From positions 26,021,621 to 26,085,620 of the forward strand of contig OY821784.1 of the NCBI GenBank assembly GCA_963682175.1: a DNA stretch of 64,000 nucleotides. Direction: 5' to 3'. The translations under genes were made by a program, and so were the position numbers. Shown here piece by piece: positions 23,300-34,710 of the stretch. Source of the DNA: Triglochin maritima (Eukaryota; Streptophyta; Magnoliopsida; Alismatales; Juncaginaceae). The number at the start of each line of letters is the position of its first letter. Position 1 is the stretch's first letter. Below the pieces are notes generated by a model. It was not told where the DNA came from. It did no database searches and was given only the letters and a program-made list of their open reading frames with translations.

Positions 23300-24290
23300 T
23301 GATGAGAATTTTATTTATACCGCAAGTGCACGACGTCAATGAAGACGTGGCAAGTACGGGTCGAACACAAGGAGAGAGAGATATTGTTATTTTTGTGATT
23401 TTCGATTAAGGAAAGAAATAGGAGAAATAAGGTTGGTTTGAGATTTTTGGATTTTTAATTTCTAAAGCAAGAACAACAAAAACAAATTAAAAATAAAACA
23501 AAGATGGATGAGAGTCCAGCGGGTGGAGGTTTAGATATCGGGTTTTGTTTAGAGAAATCTGAAACTTATAATAAATCACATTAGTTATAAAGCATTACAT
23601 GATAAATGATTCAACATAAACTCAAGTAATCAAAATATACTAACACGAAATTAAAATAATAACATCATTCTTCTTCTCATCACTCTAAATCCGTCACCCC
23701 CAGCCTTTGGAGAGAGTTAGAAACTCATGGATGGAGGGAATGAGAAGGGGTCCTAGAGAAACTATCAAAGAAAACTAAAAACACAAAATAAACCAACATA
23801 ATTTTATTACTAAAGCATGGAATAAAAAACAAGTTCCTTTCTCAATACATGATTCGACCTTATTTATAGCCTCAACCGGGGATCCCAATACATAAAAGCA
23901 AAGTACACGCGTCAATACAGTCTTTGGAGATCCTAATTGATTTTTCTTTAGAACTTCTCCAAAATAATATTTGGTACTTGTAATTTGCAGTTGGATCCTC
24001 GGCCTTTTGCAATTAAGTCCCTGACTACTTTTGTGCTTCAGTCCTTGTCCTTTTTGTAATTAGGTCTTTGAATGCTTTTATGCTTGGATCGAATTCCATT
24101 TTGAAATCCGATAATCTTGCCTTGGTCTTTATGATAGAAATGAGTCTCTTGCACGCGTTTATGGTCAGGATATGGGTAATTTGCATTCAATGTATTGTGT
24201 AAATAAGACTAAACACATACCTTAGTAGCATTTATTGATATAAAATTAATCTAAATGAAAGACATATGATGCAATGTATGCAATGCAACA
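23300..24290 (-). repeat. 5' LTR of element C with a ~210-bp U3 deletion
   Basis: Collinear with 17774-18975 except that sequence equivalent to about 18395-18605 is missing at 23920. The lost stretch lies just upstream of the TATA box on the minus strand and includes both palindromes. Ends ATGCAACA at 24290. Confidence 0.88.
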
Positions 24291-24863
24291 CCATGAGAGA
24301 GATGGGATACAAGAGAGGAAGAAGAGTTCTATTTATAGCCATAGAAAAAGGTAATCCGGGACAATTCCCCGGTACGGGACTAAATATATACCAGAATAGA
24401 CTAAATACACTCTAATACGTGACCTAACGAAATCATAGCAGATCCGCAGCAAGTCGGACCGCCAATCAGCGGTCCCAGATCGCCAATTGGCGGTCTACAG
24501 GGTTTGGATAGGGCTGTTGTTTCGTGTGGGCTTTTCTGGATGTCTTTGTTTGTCTTTGATGCATCTACTTCGGTTGCTGGAGCTCCGACCCGAATAGAAT
24601 TGCCAAAATACTCCCCATGATGGTGTGGAGTATTTTTGTTTGCTCATTAGTCCTTCGATCTTACATTCATGTCCTTCGATCTTGCATCGTAGTCCTCAAG
24701 TCTCTCAACTCAGTCCTTTTTCCTGCTTTTTGGTCCTTTTATGTCTCTTCTCTTCAAACCAATTTATATCTGAAATTCAAACATAAAACTCGTTACGTAG
24801 CATTGTTTAGGTGAAAGATAATGGATATAAGATACAAATGTAAGCATGAAATGATGTCAATCA
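24291..24863 (-). repeat. 5' LTR of element B, right part
   Basis: Resumes the B LTR after element C (CATGAGAGAGATGGG...) and ends at GTCAATCA. It has a minus-strand TATA box at 24329-24338 and U3 palindromes GACCGCCAATCAGCGGTC (24457-24474) and the next one at 24478-24495. The flank CTGGC (24864-24868) is the presumed duplicated target. Confidence 0.88.
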
Positions 24864-25549
24864 CTGGCGTGAGGTACGTGCACCCAATTCCCTCATTCAT
24901 GCATGTTTAGATCATGCATTAGTTAGGTGCATCAGGACAAGAGTGAGTTGAGCGTTTGATTGGAGAGTTGATTGCTAGATTAAGGATCAAAACGCTACTA
25001 AGGAGGGGTTGTCCCATATAAGATAAGGTGGGGGATTTCTTCACCCTTTCCTTTGCCCTAAAAATCACTCTTAATCAAAGCCTTAATTCTAAAAGCAAGT
25101 AGACATTGACCCTAAGGATTTCGAACACACTAGGAGAGTGATCTAGTTGAGACCGTCATGACCTGATCGGCGTCACCTACCTTGTCCATAGTAGGAGGTA
25201 CTGGATCTCTGGATCTGGTATCACTTGCTGGGCATTGTGGTCTTCGTTGTAGGGAGGTGAGGCGTGTCGAGACTAGTGATCTCGAAGTTAGGCATCGTCT
25301 AACCTAAGGACCCATAGTCATAAATTGTTTGAGTCGTGCTTGCTAGACTAGTTCTACCTTCTCCCACTACCCACACTAGTTTCTAGGGATTCTTCCCTTC
25401 TCCTCTCAGTCATCTTCTTTTCACCTACTTCTACATTCTAGTCTCCTCCCCTTTACACTCTGTTAGCGTTTTAGGGTCGAGTCGAGCACTTTTTGCGAGC
25501 TTGGCCTCGTGGTGGTGAGAGTGGTCGACTCAAGTGTTTTTTCGTTGAG
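24864..25549 (+). other. Element D leader, 3' part
   Basis: Inverse match to the leader of element B (15900-16520), starting CTGGCGTG..GGTACGTGCACCC. No coding sequence seen. The first part of the leader, with the PBS, is not in the window. Confidence 0.75.
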
Positions 25550-26797
25550 ATGGATGGTTACATGGGCGACCATCCATATTATTGTTGGGACTAGGACAAT
25601 TGTCCCGATATCTCGGACCCATGCAACCTGGGGTGGCTCAGACAAACACCATGTACAGTTGGGACAATCTTCATTGTGTGACTGAGCAATCTTCTTATTG
25701 GGGTATAATGAGAGAGTCACCGACTGCTAGACCACCATGTAGTTACGTCGGATTATATGTTGGTCATCAAACTGAGACATTGCAAGAACCTTTGGCCTTT
25801 TTCATGCATGTGGTAGATGACATGAGTGCACCGGTGGCTCCAGTAGCCGTACCGTGTGATTGTTGTGGGTTGAGTGGTCATGTTATCGGGGAATGTCCTT
25901 ATGTTCCCTCAGAGCCTGAGTATGACCATTACGCATCCGCGTACAACCCGAGAGGGATGGATTCATGGAAACCACTCAACAGTCCATACAAAATATGGCA
26001 CTGCAAGTGAGTCAAATGACACAACAATTACGTGAATATGAGGATGGTAACTTTTCTTGTCAACATGAGGATTTGTCTTCTGATATCGAAGCACCACCGC
26101 ATCCACAAATTCAAAGCACAATCTTTCATAGTCAAACTCCTAGTTAGTCTGAGGGACAAGGGTTTCAATTCACAATCACATGGTGGGGGATTCGATCCAA
26201 ATTGAGAATAACATGGACCAACTTCATTATGAGTCAGCACATGATTGTGCCATTTCTTTTTGTCCCGTAGCCCTTGAGCCACACGATATTCATGTTGTGC
26301 CTCTTAAGTACTCACCTTTTGTGGAGCAAGAGCTCCCCAGTACACTTAATTTCAAACGACCTGATAAGAGTTTCCCTCTCTCTATTGTTCCTGGTCATCT
26401 TGGAAATGATGCAACATCAAACAATGACATTTCTAATGAGGGTATTAGGAGTTCCTTGGAGGATACCTTGGGTAAGAGACCCATTTTCTGTTCGTCTGGT
26501 GAGTTGGACATGCCTAACGAGGTTCTTGACCTCATTCCGACCCACCATCCTGTTGGTTGGAGAGTTTGGATTGACGATCATAACTTCACTACCGCAACGG
26601 GAGAAACTCTTCTTTTGTTGCCCCTTATTTCCCAAACTCTTGAGAAGTTCAAAATCTTTTAGTTTGATCCTTTGAATGAGACGCATTTGCGTCTAATTCA
26701 TGAACCTCTCCACTCATCTTGTGCTCTTTGTGAGGGGGGCCCAAACATGAGTATTCTGGCCCTACGTGGTGTCATGTTCCCCTTCCAAGTGCATTGA
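25550..26797 (+). pseudogene. Chimeric gag-like / RT-fragment gene of element D (broken)
   Basis: Homolog of the 441-aa frame of element A. It begins at a Met (MDGYMGDHPY, 25550) in a frame soon lost to a stop and a frameshift. Readable segments: 25582-26010 with zinc knuckle CDCCGLSGHVIGECP; 25965-26147 (TTQQSIQNMALQVSQM); 26180-26662 with the RT-like block PTHHPVGWRVWIDDHNF near its end; then a stop at 26660 and a last conserved piece ending MFPFQVH at 26794. Relative to A, about 80 codons after the zinc-knuckle region are missing. The conserved order shows that the chimera arose before the two copies separated, although the LTRs of A and D are of different families. Confidence 0.8.
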
Positions 26798-28391
26798 CCC
26801 ACTTTTGAGGTTTTCATTTGATGTCCTTTGACAAATGAAGATGAGAACTTATTTTTGTACATAGTTATATTAAAAAAAAGTACAATAAAAGACTCCACGA
26901 GGGAGCATTGATTGTTGTGGGCCACAACCCTTGTGTATTTGGGCCCCATTTCTTTCACGTATTTGTATCCCTTGTTTAGCATCTCACAGGTTTAAGGGAA
27001 TTCGGGGTTATATCCATCAACATGACCATAACACTTTACTTGTGCTTCACGTTGGTGAGATCTTTCCTTTTTTCATGCATATACTCACATTCATTGAGGA
27101 CAATGCACGAAGTAGGTGTGGGGGTGTTTTACGTATGTACATAGTCGAGTCTTTTTCCTTTGATTTTGTTTTCTTGTGTGTGCATTGTTAGGGTCATGTT
27201 AGTGTGCCGCATTTAATATCGATATATCTGATTGCCATGATCCTTGGGTGGCTTGTCTTCTTTTGCTTGCCTAGTGCTTTAAAATTTTAACATTTCTTTC
27301 AAAATCTTCATGTGTTTGCGAAAGAAAATATTTTGTGGATTTTTGTGTGTGTTTAGCATGTGCAAAACCGTTGAGAGGCAAAGTAAAAAGAAAACTCCCA
27401 AAATTATCTTGAACTTGATGCATTAGGATATCTAGTACAATGGCTTTTGGACTTATCTAGTCGTTAGGATGCACCCCAGTTTTCCCTCGGGGGGCGAGTA
27501 ATCATAGGGTTTCAGTACTCAAACATTTGAAGAAGTCCACCCTGAACCTAGTGAGTTAATAATTCGTGTTTGTTAATTTAAGGAAGTTTGTTGTAGTCAA
27601 GGACCCTTTAAATCTTGTTTTGAGACATTAAGTGTAGGGTTTTGGTTCATGTGTAGATAAGAAATAAGTGAGTATGTGTTCTCTCTTGTCACACGGCTCC
27701 TATCACTCGGGAAACTAGGTCTGAGGGGACTTTGTGGCTGGTGCTTTCGAGTCATCTGACTTGGGATGCATCGATCGAACTCTCGTTACACGAGTGGTAA
27801 GGATTGTCTTATGTTGAGATTTGGGGAAAGGTGTACGTAATAGTGTAAGTCCTCATAGGCAATGATGCACGAAACCTGACCCTGGGAGAGTGAAACTCCA
27901 ACTAATAAGAAAAAGAAACAGAAAAAGTAAGAAAAGACAGGAAAAAATGGTAATGCAAATAAGAACCTTAATGGACTTTACACTTTTTATCACTTGAGGA
28001 TGTTGAGGTTGTCCATGTATTTCACTTAAGTCCTTTTTAACTTGCACAAATAGTTCATTAGGCAAGGTGTGTGGACTAATACCTATATAGAGTCGACCCG
28101 AAGAATTACCGCGCCCACTGATCGATAAAATGAGTCCATCGAGTCAAGTTTCTAGATTGAATAATGCATCTCTGTTCGGATTTAGTGGGTATATCCGCTA
28201 AAAACCCCAGGAGACAACACTCCTCCTCCTTGGTAACAAGGATGTTTAACGACTTGTTGTACGTGCTAAGTGCAACCATGATTCCTACGAAAGTGAGTAA
28301 GGATTTCTTGTTTTTTGTATGCTTTCATTTCTACCATTTTTCTCTTTCTTTGTTTTGCTCGGGACTAGCAAAAGTTAGGTGTGGGGGTATT
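26798..28391 (+). other. Element D 3' noncoding region and polypurine tract
   Basis: About 1.6 kb without convincing coding sequence. Its last part (from about 28270) shares GACTAGCAAAA..GTGTGGGGGTATT with the ends of elements A and C. Confidence 0.72.
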
Positions 28392-29963
28392 TGATTGACA
28401 TCATATCATGCATATATTTGTGTCTTATATCCTTTATTCTTAGGCTAAGCAATGCTACGTAATGAGTTTTATGTTTACGTTTCAGGAATAAATAGGTTTG
28501 GGAAGAGAGTCTCCAAAAAGGACATAAAAGCAAGGAAAATGACTAAGTTGTAGGACTTATCGACTAAGATGCAAGAGAGAATGACCCGGATATAAATCCA
28601 AAAGGACTAAGTAGCAAAATCAAGCACTCCACACCATCATGAGGAGTATTGTGGCAATTGGATTCAGGTCGCAACTCACACAACCGATTAGGGTGCACTC
28701 CAGGAGAAGAAACAAAGCCATAAACAAGTCAGACAAAAATGGGCCGGATCCAAAAGATCCAAACTGCCAAATTGCGGTCCCAAACCGCTAATTGGCAGTT
28801 TATTTCGCTCCAGATCCGACCCGACTTCTATCGAATGTGTATTACAGTGTTTTATGCCCATTTATAGTATGCAATTAGTCCTATGCCAGGGGATTGTCCC
28901 GGGTTACCTTTTTCTATCACGATAAATAGAACTCTTCATTCTCCTTTGTATTCACCCATTGCTTGGTGACATTCTCTCTACTTGGAGTAAAAGCCTTGGA
29001 GCAAAAACTCAAGGTGGAGAAGAATGCCACTTACAATGTGAGTCATGTTAATAAAATAATTTTTCTTAGTTTCTTTTAATATTGTCTTGTCTTTTAATTC
29101 TTACATGATTCTTTAGTTTAATTTCCTTTCAATTAGCTTCTTTAATATTTCTTGCTTGCTTAGTTTAATTTCCTTTTAGTATAATGTTTCATTTTGTTAA
29201 TGTAGGTTGTAGTGTAATGATTAGTGAGTAGTTCCATCCCCATTTGGGGGGTGGAGAAATATGTGATGTGATTATGTGATGTATTAGGTGTGTGTTATCT
29301 TAATCCTTTGAACCTTACATGATTTCCATAACCATCTAATGAGATTTCACTCTTGTCTTTGATATGCAAATGCTCTTGAATGAAGCTTAACATATGCTTA
29401 GATTAGTGGACCTATTTTATGGGGAATGATAAGGTGAGGATATGAATGGAATTGATAAAGGAAACATGACTTGTAGTTGCATGTACTCTTGTTGCCTTTA
29501 CCTTGGTTAATGCATTGTATGTTTTAATGATTGTGTAAATATTATTTCATGTGGAGGCATAATGGGGTTTTATCTTTATACACGAGTTCAATTAGCTTCA
29601 TTCCAATTATTGTCTTGTATATTTTAAATGATGTTGTGTTATGTTATATCATGTGGAGGCAAAGTTGGATTTAGTTTTATGATTTTCATGCACTACATGT
29701 TGCGATGAGCATAATTGAACACACACACATACACATATCTTTGTATTCACATTCTTTCTCTACCTCTTATGGGGTTTAGTTTTATTGCGTATTTCCAATT
29801 CCTTTCGCATTGTAGTGTATTTTAGATCATAACTCCTTTCTCTCCTTTCTTTCCTACTCGCCTTCAAACAAACTAAAGTCGACACACCTCCCTATGGATC
29901 GACCCGTATTTGCCACCGCTTCAACGCGGCCGTGAACTTGTGGTTAATTAAAACGTTCAATCA
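28392..29963 (+). repeat. 3' LTR of element D (1572 bp, family B)
   Basis: Reads TGATTGACATC...ACGTTCAATCA, after the purine tract. A weakened TATA box (GATAAATAG) lies at about 28920, and the paired palindromes, diverged, at 28763-28779 and 28783-28800. Good reference for the plus orientation of family B. Confidence 0.92.
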
Positions 29964-31272
29964 TCCACCCCCAAAGGGGGATGGAACAACTCACACATAT
30001 TTAAACTAACATTTATTCTACGGAAAGAAAACATGTTTAAACTAATTAATAAGAAGACTAAAACAAACAAGTTAACTAAGTATGTAAGAATGAAAAGAGG
30101 CAATATGTAGAAAACTTAACAAAACATCTATTATTACTCACTCAATTACAAGTAGCCTCTCTCCACCATGGTTTTTGCTTCAAGGCTTTTACACCTAGTA
30201 GAGAGGATGGCCACCAAGAGAGAGATGAGATACAAAGGAGGAGGAAGAGTTATATTTATAGCCATAGAAAAAAGGTAATCTGGGACATTCCCCCGGTATG
30301 GGACTAATACAATTCCAAAAATCGTCATAACACACAATTATCCATGACCCGACTAAACCGCATCGGATCCGGAGTAACCTAGACCGCCAATCAGCGGTCC
30401 CCCAGTATGGGACTAAATCAACCGAAATCGGGTTCATCAAACATCACGAAATCAAGCCAGAAACGAACCACTGACATCCAGACTCAATCCAAGCAATCTG
30501 GACCGCCAATTGGAGGTCCAAATTTGTCCAAATGTTTTATGGTTGAGTCTGGTTGTGTATTATGTTGTTTTATGTCCATTTATAGTATGCATTTAGTCCC
30601 ATACCAGGGGATTGTCCCCGGTTACATTTTTTCATGCCTATAAATAGAACTCTTGGAGTAAAAGCCTTGAAGCAAAAACTCAAGAAGGAGAAGAATGCCA
30701 CTTGCAATGGGTGAATACAAATGAGGAGGAAGACTTCTATTTATAGGCATGAAAAAAGGTAACCGGTGACAATCCCCCGGTATAGGACTACATGCATACT
30801 ATAAATGGACATAAAACTACTTAATACACAATCCCACTCAACCATAAAACATTTGGACAAATTTGGACCAGCAATTGGTGGTCTAGGACAGCCAATTGGC
30901 GGCCTAGATTGCTTGGATTGAGTCTAGATTTTGGTGGTTCGTTTCTGGCTTGATTTCTTGAAGTTTGATGAACCCGATTTGGTTGTTGATGTTTGGGCCT
31001 GAATCTAATTGCCAAATTACTCCTCATAATGGTGTGGAGCTTCTTGATTTCCTCATTAGTCCTTTTGGTTTTACATCCGGGTCCTTCTCTCTTGCACCCC
31101 AGTCCATAAGTCTAGCAACTTAGTCATTTTTCTTGCTTTTATGTCCTTTTATGTCTCTTCTTCTCAAACCTGTTATTCCTGAAACTTAAACATAAAACTC
31201 GTTATGTAGCATTGTTTAGGTTCAAGATAATGGATATAAGACACAAATGAATGCATGAAATGATGTCAATCA
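29964..31272 (-). repeat. Family-B LTR (B'), split by element D and carrying an internal foldback
   Basis: Picks up in mid-LTR (CCACCCCCAAAGGGGGATGG) and ends at the family terminus GTCAATCA. Next to its right edge lies a copia LTR (31273 on). The left part must lie beyond element D. It is longer than expected in the middle because a plus-oriented copy of the U3/TATA region and a second minus-oriented one follow the normal TATA site at about 30254. It may be a solo LTR or the 5' LTR of a larger minus-strand element. Confidence 0.8.
30421..30985. repeat. Large inverted repeat within LTR B' (arms ~230-250 bp, loop ~83 bp)
   Basis: Left arm about 30421-30650 and right arm about 30734-30985 are reverse complements at roughly 85-90 percent by eye. 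Landmarks: CGGGTTCATCAAAC in the left arm and GTTTGATGAACCCG in the right; CCTATAAATAGAACT near 30637-30651 and its complement near 30735. Each arm includes a TATA box, and the two TATA boxes face each other across the loop. Confidence 0.85.
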
Positions 31273-31463
31273 ACCCGACACGAAGAGATTAGTGAATTCT
31301 CGAGTAGAGATCAGAGGAGCGATCAGAACTTGATGAGAGGACTAGATCATGATGGTGTGATCGAACCTATATAAAATCTCCAGAGTCGACTTGGGGTTCA
31401 TATTTTTCTCATTTATAATTATATATGTGCTTTTTTTAGCTTAATTAGCAAATAATTTATTCA
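31273..31463 (+). repeat. 5' LTR of element F, terminal 191 bp
   Basis: Ends ATTTATTCA at the point where element E is inserted. It is similar to 52915-53105. The rest of this LTR lies left of B' and outside the window. Confidence 0.7.
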
Positions 31464-33038
31464 TGTTGTCTTTTAGGCCTTAATCCATGTTTTGATGATT
31501 TAATCAACCTAATCTTAATAATAATCAATGTAGAGTAGCACACATATTGCATAGCAAATATATTGCTTTGTGTTAACATCTACAGGTGATCAAGACTCAA
31601 GGAAGAAATGAACTCAAGTCAAGACATGTAATCAGGCTATTGAAGATATGAAATTTTGCATTTCTTTTGAGTCTTAGGAAGTTTGTGTATTTGAGCATAC
31701 GAGAGTAAATAACTAAATCACTTACAAATTATGTTCCTTATAGAAGTCACACAAAAAAACTCAGATCATTTGGACTTCAATAGGTCACCCAAACTCAGAC
31801 CGGAAATCACTAAAGCAAACCCGAACTTCCTGCGTAATTTTGGTTGACCGAACCACCTTCTTTTGACCGATTGATCTTTCAACCAATAGTGATTTTAACA
31901 ACTCGACTGTAACCTTTGTCGGTCAACTGTCTACACGTGTCATTTGACCGTTACACTTGTCGTATTATACCAATGGTCATATTCACATTGGTATAAAAAC
32001 ATTTTGTGATTAGTTATTTGACATTCGTATACACGTGTCATTTGACCGATAAAAACTGGCACTACGGGGTTAACATTTTTATCCATACCCTAGAAATACT
32101 TTTGATCGTCGGTCGACCGTGAACCTAGTTTCGGTCGACCGGACTTAGACATCTGTTGAACCCCATAGTGCCAGTTTTTATCGGTCGACCGAACAAACCT
32201 TTTTGTTTGACCGATTGTCCCTGGACTTTCCTGGACAATAAATCTGGACTGCCTAATTGGTCGACCATTAACTTAAGTTATAGCCCTGTTCGTTCAACCA
32301 CCCCTTCATTGGTCGCCCGTTTGTTTCTAGAACTGTCTGGAAGTCTTTTCTGGACAGAATCCGGTCGACTATTAGACCTATTTTGGTCGACCGAACTTAA
32401 CCAGAACAGTGGCCTGTGATTCTCTATTTTGAGTTTCTCACACATTCCTCTTACCACTTTTGTCACAACGGCTATAACCCCTTAGGATCTTATAAATAGA
32501 TATTACCAAGACACAATTCTACAACTCTTACGCTTTCTATTGCCATACATATCTAAGAGAAAATCCCAAGCTTTCAATTCCTCAATCCTACTCTCCAAGC
32601 CTAAATTCAACACCTTTGATCAATTCCATATCTACTCAAAGTGTGCTAAAGTTTAGAGAGTGTGATCCACTCAAGTTCTCAGACAAACAATGTTTGTAAA
32701 GGCTCCAGTGAAAGCCCGAAGCATCCATCTTGGATTGTGAGAAGAGGATTCCAAGCTAGGCGAGGGTTGTTTGCTAGTTTGAAGATTGTAAGGCGTTGTC
32801 TCCCGGCACAAATTGGGGAGAGGATAGTGAAGTCGTGAGCGAAGCTCATGGAATCGAGCGGAGCTCGTGGAATCGAGGAAGTAGGTGGGAGACCGAACCT
32901 CTATAAAAATATAGTGTCCTTTGTCATTTGCATTTTCTCTACTTGTTTGTTTAATTTGTTTCTGTTGCATCTATTGTTTAAGCAAGTAGAGATTAAGCTT
33001 AAAATTGATTAGATTTAGCCACCCTCATCAATCCTACA
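31464..33038 (+). repeat. 5' LTR of element E (1575 bp)
   Basis: Longer than the 3' LTR by about 103 bp, owing to extra sequence between about 31985 and 32075. It carries many GGTCGACC-like palindromes between 32100 and 32400. A TATA-like CTATAAAAATA lies near 32902. Confidence 0.92.
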
Positions 33039-33040
33039 TT

Positions 33041-33052
33041 TGGCATCGGAGC
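33041..33052 (+). promoter_or_regulatory. Primer-binding site of element E (tRNA-Met type, mutated)
   Basis: TGGCATCGGAGC differs at two positions from TGGTATCAGAGC, the usual copia PBS complementary to initiator tRNA-Met. It lies two bases after the LTR. Confidence 0.85.
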
Positions 33053-33090
33053 ATAGGTGCTTAATTTCATATACTTAACCATATTTTAGC

Positions 33091-34710
33091 ATGACATCTG
33101 CTTCATCTAATCATGTAGAAGGAAAATTCATAACTAGGCCTCCACTACTTAATGGGTCAAACTATGATTATTGGAAGAATAGAATGATTTTTTTTAGTAT
33201 CTAGTGACCTCAAGTTTTGGATCTTCCTCCAAAATCCATACACCCCCAAATGAAGAAGAACTAGCCTCATTGACTAGGACTAAAATGAAGGAATATGAAA
33301 TGAACTCAACTATCATGAATATCCTTTATTGTGGCTTAACTGAGGGTGAATATAATAGGATTAGAGGTTGTGAAAGTGCATATGAAATATGACATAAACT
33401 ACAAATCCACATAAGGGAGATAGTAAAACTAAAGAAACTTGCATTAGTCTCCTCATGCATAAATATGAAATTTTCACTATGCAAATCGGTGAGAACATAA
33501 GCGAAATGAACACTCGCTTCACCGATGTCACTAATACTCTTTTGGTTCTTGGAAGAAAAAAATAGTGAAGGAGAGATGACAAGGAAGTTCCTCTAGTCGC
33601 TAAGCAACGATTGGGAAGGCAAGGTGGTTGCAATTGAAGAAGCACATGACCTATCCCAACTAAAAATGGAGGAACTAATTGGAAACCTCATGGCTTATGA
33701 GCTCCAAATAAGTCATCGGAAGGAGAAGGAAGCTTCCAAGAAGAATCCAACCTTGGCATTACATGCAAAATCAATTGAGCCAAGGAGAAGAGAGGAGAAT
33801 GTGGACATTGAATTCCTTGCTCAAGACTTCTTCAAATTCCTCAAAAAAGATAAGGAAGAAATGAGAGGAAGAAGAAGTAGGAAGAGAGAAAAAGAAAAGG
33901 AGAAAGAGGAGAGTGAAAATCAGAAGAGAAAGGAGAGAAGGGAGAGGAGAAAAGAAAAGGAGAAGAGCAAGAGAAGAGAAAGGAATGAGGAAGCTCGCAA
34001 AGCTACTTGGGATGATTCTTCATCACCATGATCCTCCTCCTCCTTGTAAAGTAGAAGAGAAGTTGCTCAATCATGCTTCATGGCTATTAAGGATGAACAA
34101 AGTGAGGTAGCTTCTAACTAATGCTTTACTAGATCAAATTCTCAACTAAGTCATATTCTAGTGATAGCTCAATGCCAAATGCTAATGATGAATCATACAC
34201 ACATGATGAGCTTCAAAGTGCATTTCATGATTTGTTAAACAATATGAGATCATTTGTGTAAAGAATAAGAATGCTAGAAAGTTGATAAATGATCTCCAAT
34301 GCCAAATTGAGATAATCATGAATGAGAAAAATGAGGTGATTGCTAGACATGAAAACGTGCATTATAACTTGCTAGTCTAAAAGTAAAACCTATATATGAT
34401 GAACAAGTAGATATTAGAGCTTCTAATGGACAATTAAGAAAAGATCTAGAAAGGTTCACAAATGGAACCCAAATGCTTGACATGCTTCTAGTTAGTCAAA
34501 GGCATTCTTTAGATAAACATGGCTTACGTTAAATGCTAAATTGAAAAACCATGTTTCTCATACTACCTTAAATGGCAAGCATTTGTTTGTTAATCAAAGT
34601 TCTTTAAGTGTGTGGACTCCCAAAACCAAAATGGTTTGAGTTCCTAAAGCTAATGTTCAAGGGTCTAAAGTTGTTTGGGTACCTAGATCTACACTTGTAG
34701 GTACATGAAG
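33091..34710 (+). pseudogene. SIRE-type gag of element E (broken)
   Basis: Starts MTSASSNHVEGKFITRPPLL (33091) followed by NGSNYDYWKNRM, the UBN2-type capsid signature of copia Gag. A frameshift at the T run near 33190 leads to 33204-33392 (NILYCGLTEGEYNRI, AYEIW); a further break precedes 33624-34031 (EELIGNLMAYEL, then ALHA). That segment ends in a very Lys/Arg/Glu-rich tail encoded by a purine-rich tract (33840-34000). Further on, FTNGTQMLDMLL and SQRHSLDKHGL (about 34450-34530) mark the typical SIRE Gag C terminus. No protease or polymerase follows; from about 34710 the sequence is 3' noncoding. RNA-binding or particle-forming function cannot be retained in this copy. Confidence 0.82.

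Larger units (their letters stand above)
17774..24290 (-). mobile_element. Element C: Athila-like retrotransposon derivative with gag-pro only
   Basis: Flanked by family-A-like LTRs (17774-18975 and 23300-24290). The PBS at 23276-23293 and the purine tract next to 18976 give minus orientation. It encodes gag and protease but jumps from the protease motif ILGRPF straight into 3' noncoding sequence, so RT, RNase H and integrase are deleted. It lies within the 5' LTR of element B. The expected 5-bp duplication (TCCAC on the left) is blurred on the right by a small deletion (GCAATGCAACACC). Confidence 0.85.
12156..24863 (-). mobile_element. Element B: Athila-like retrotransposon, interrupted; 3' part outside window
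   Basis: Reading on the minus strand: 5' LTR (16965-17773 plus 24291-24863, split by element C), PBS (16939-16958), leader, gag, protease and the first half of RT, ending abruptly at 12156 where a B-type LTR begins. RNase H, integrase, purine tract and 3' LTR are expected left of the window if the LTR at 11780-12155 is an insertion. Its right terminus abuts leader sequence of element D (24864 on), so B was inserted into D. Confidence 0.82.
24864..29963 (+). mobile_element. Element D: Athila-like non-autonomous element with family-B LTR
   Basis: Plus-strand element: leader (24864-25549), chimeric gag/RT-fragment pseudogene (25550-26797), 3' noncoding region, purine tract (GTGTGGGGGTATT, about 28379-28391) and 3' LTR (28392-29963). 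Its 5' LTR and PBS are expected left of the window, since element B is inserted in its leader. D is itself inserted in another B-type LTR, whose remainder starts at 29964 (target TCCAC). Confidence 0.82.
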
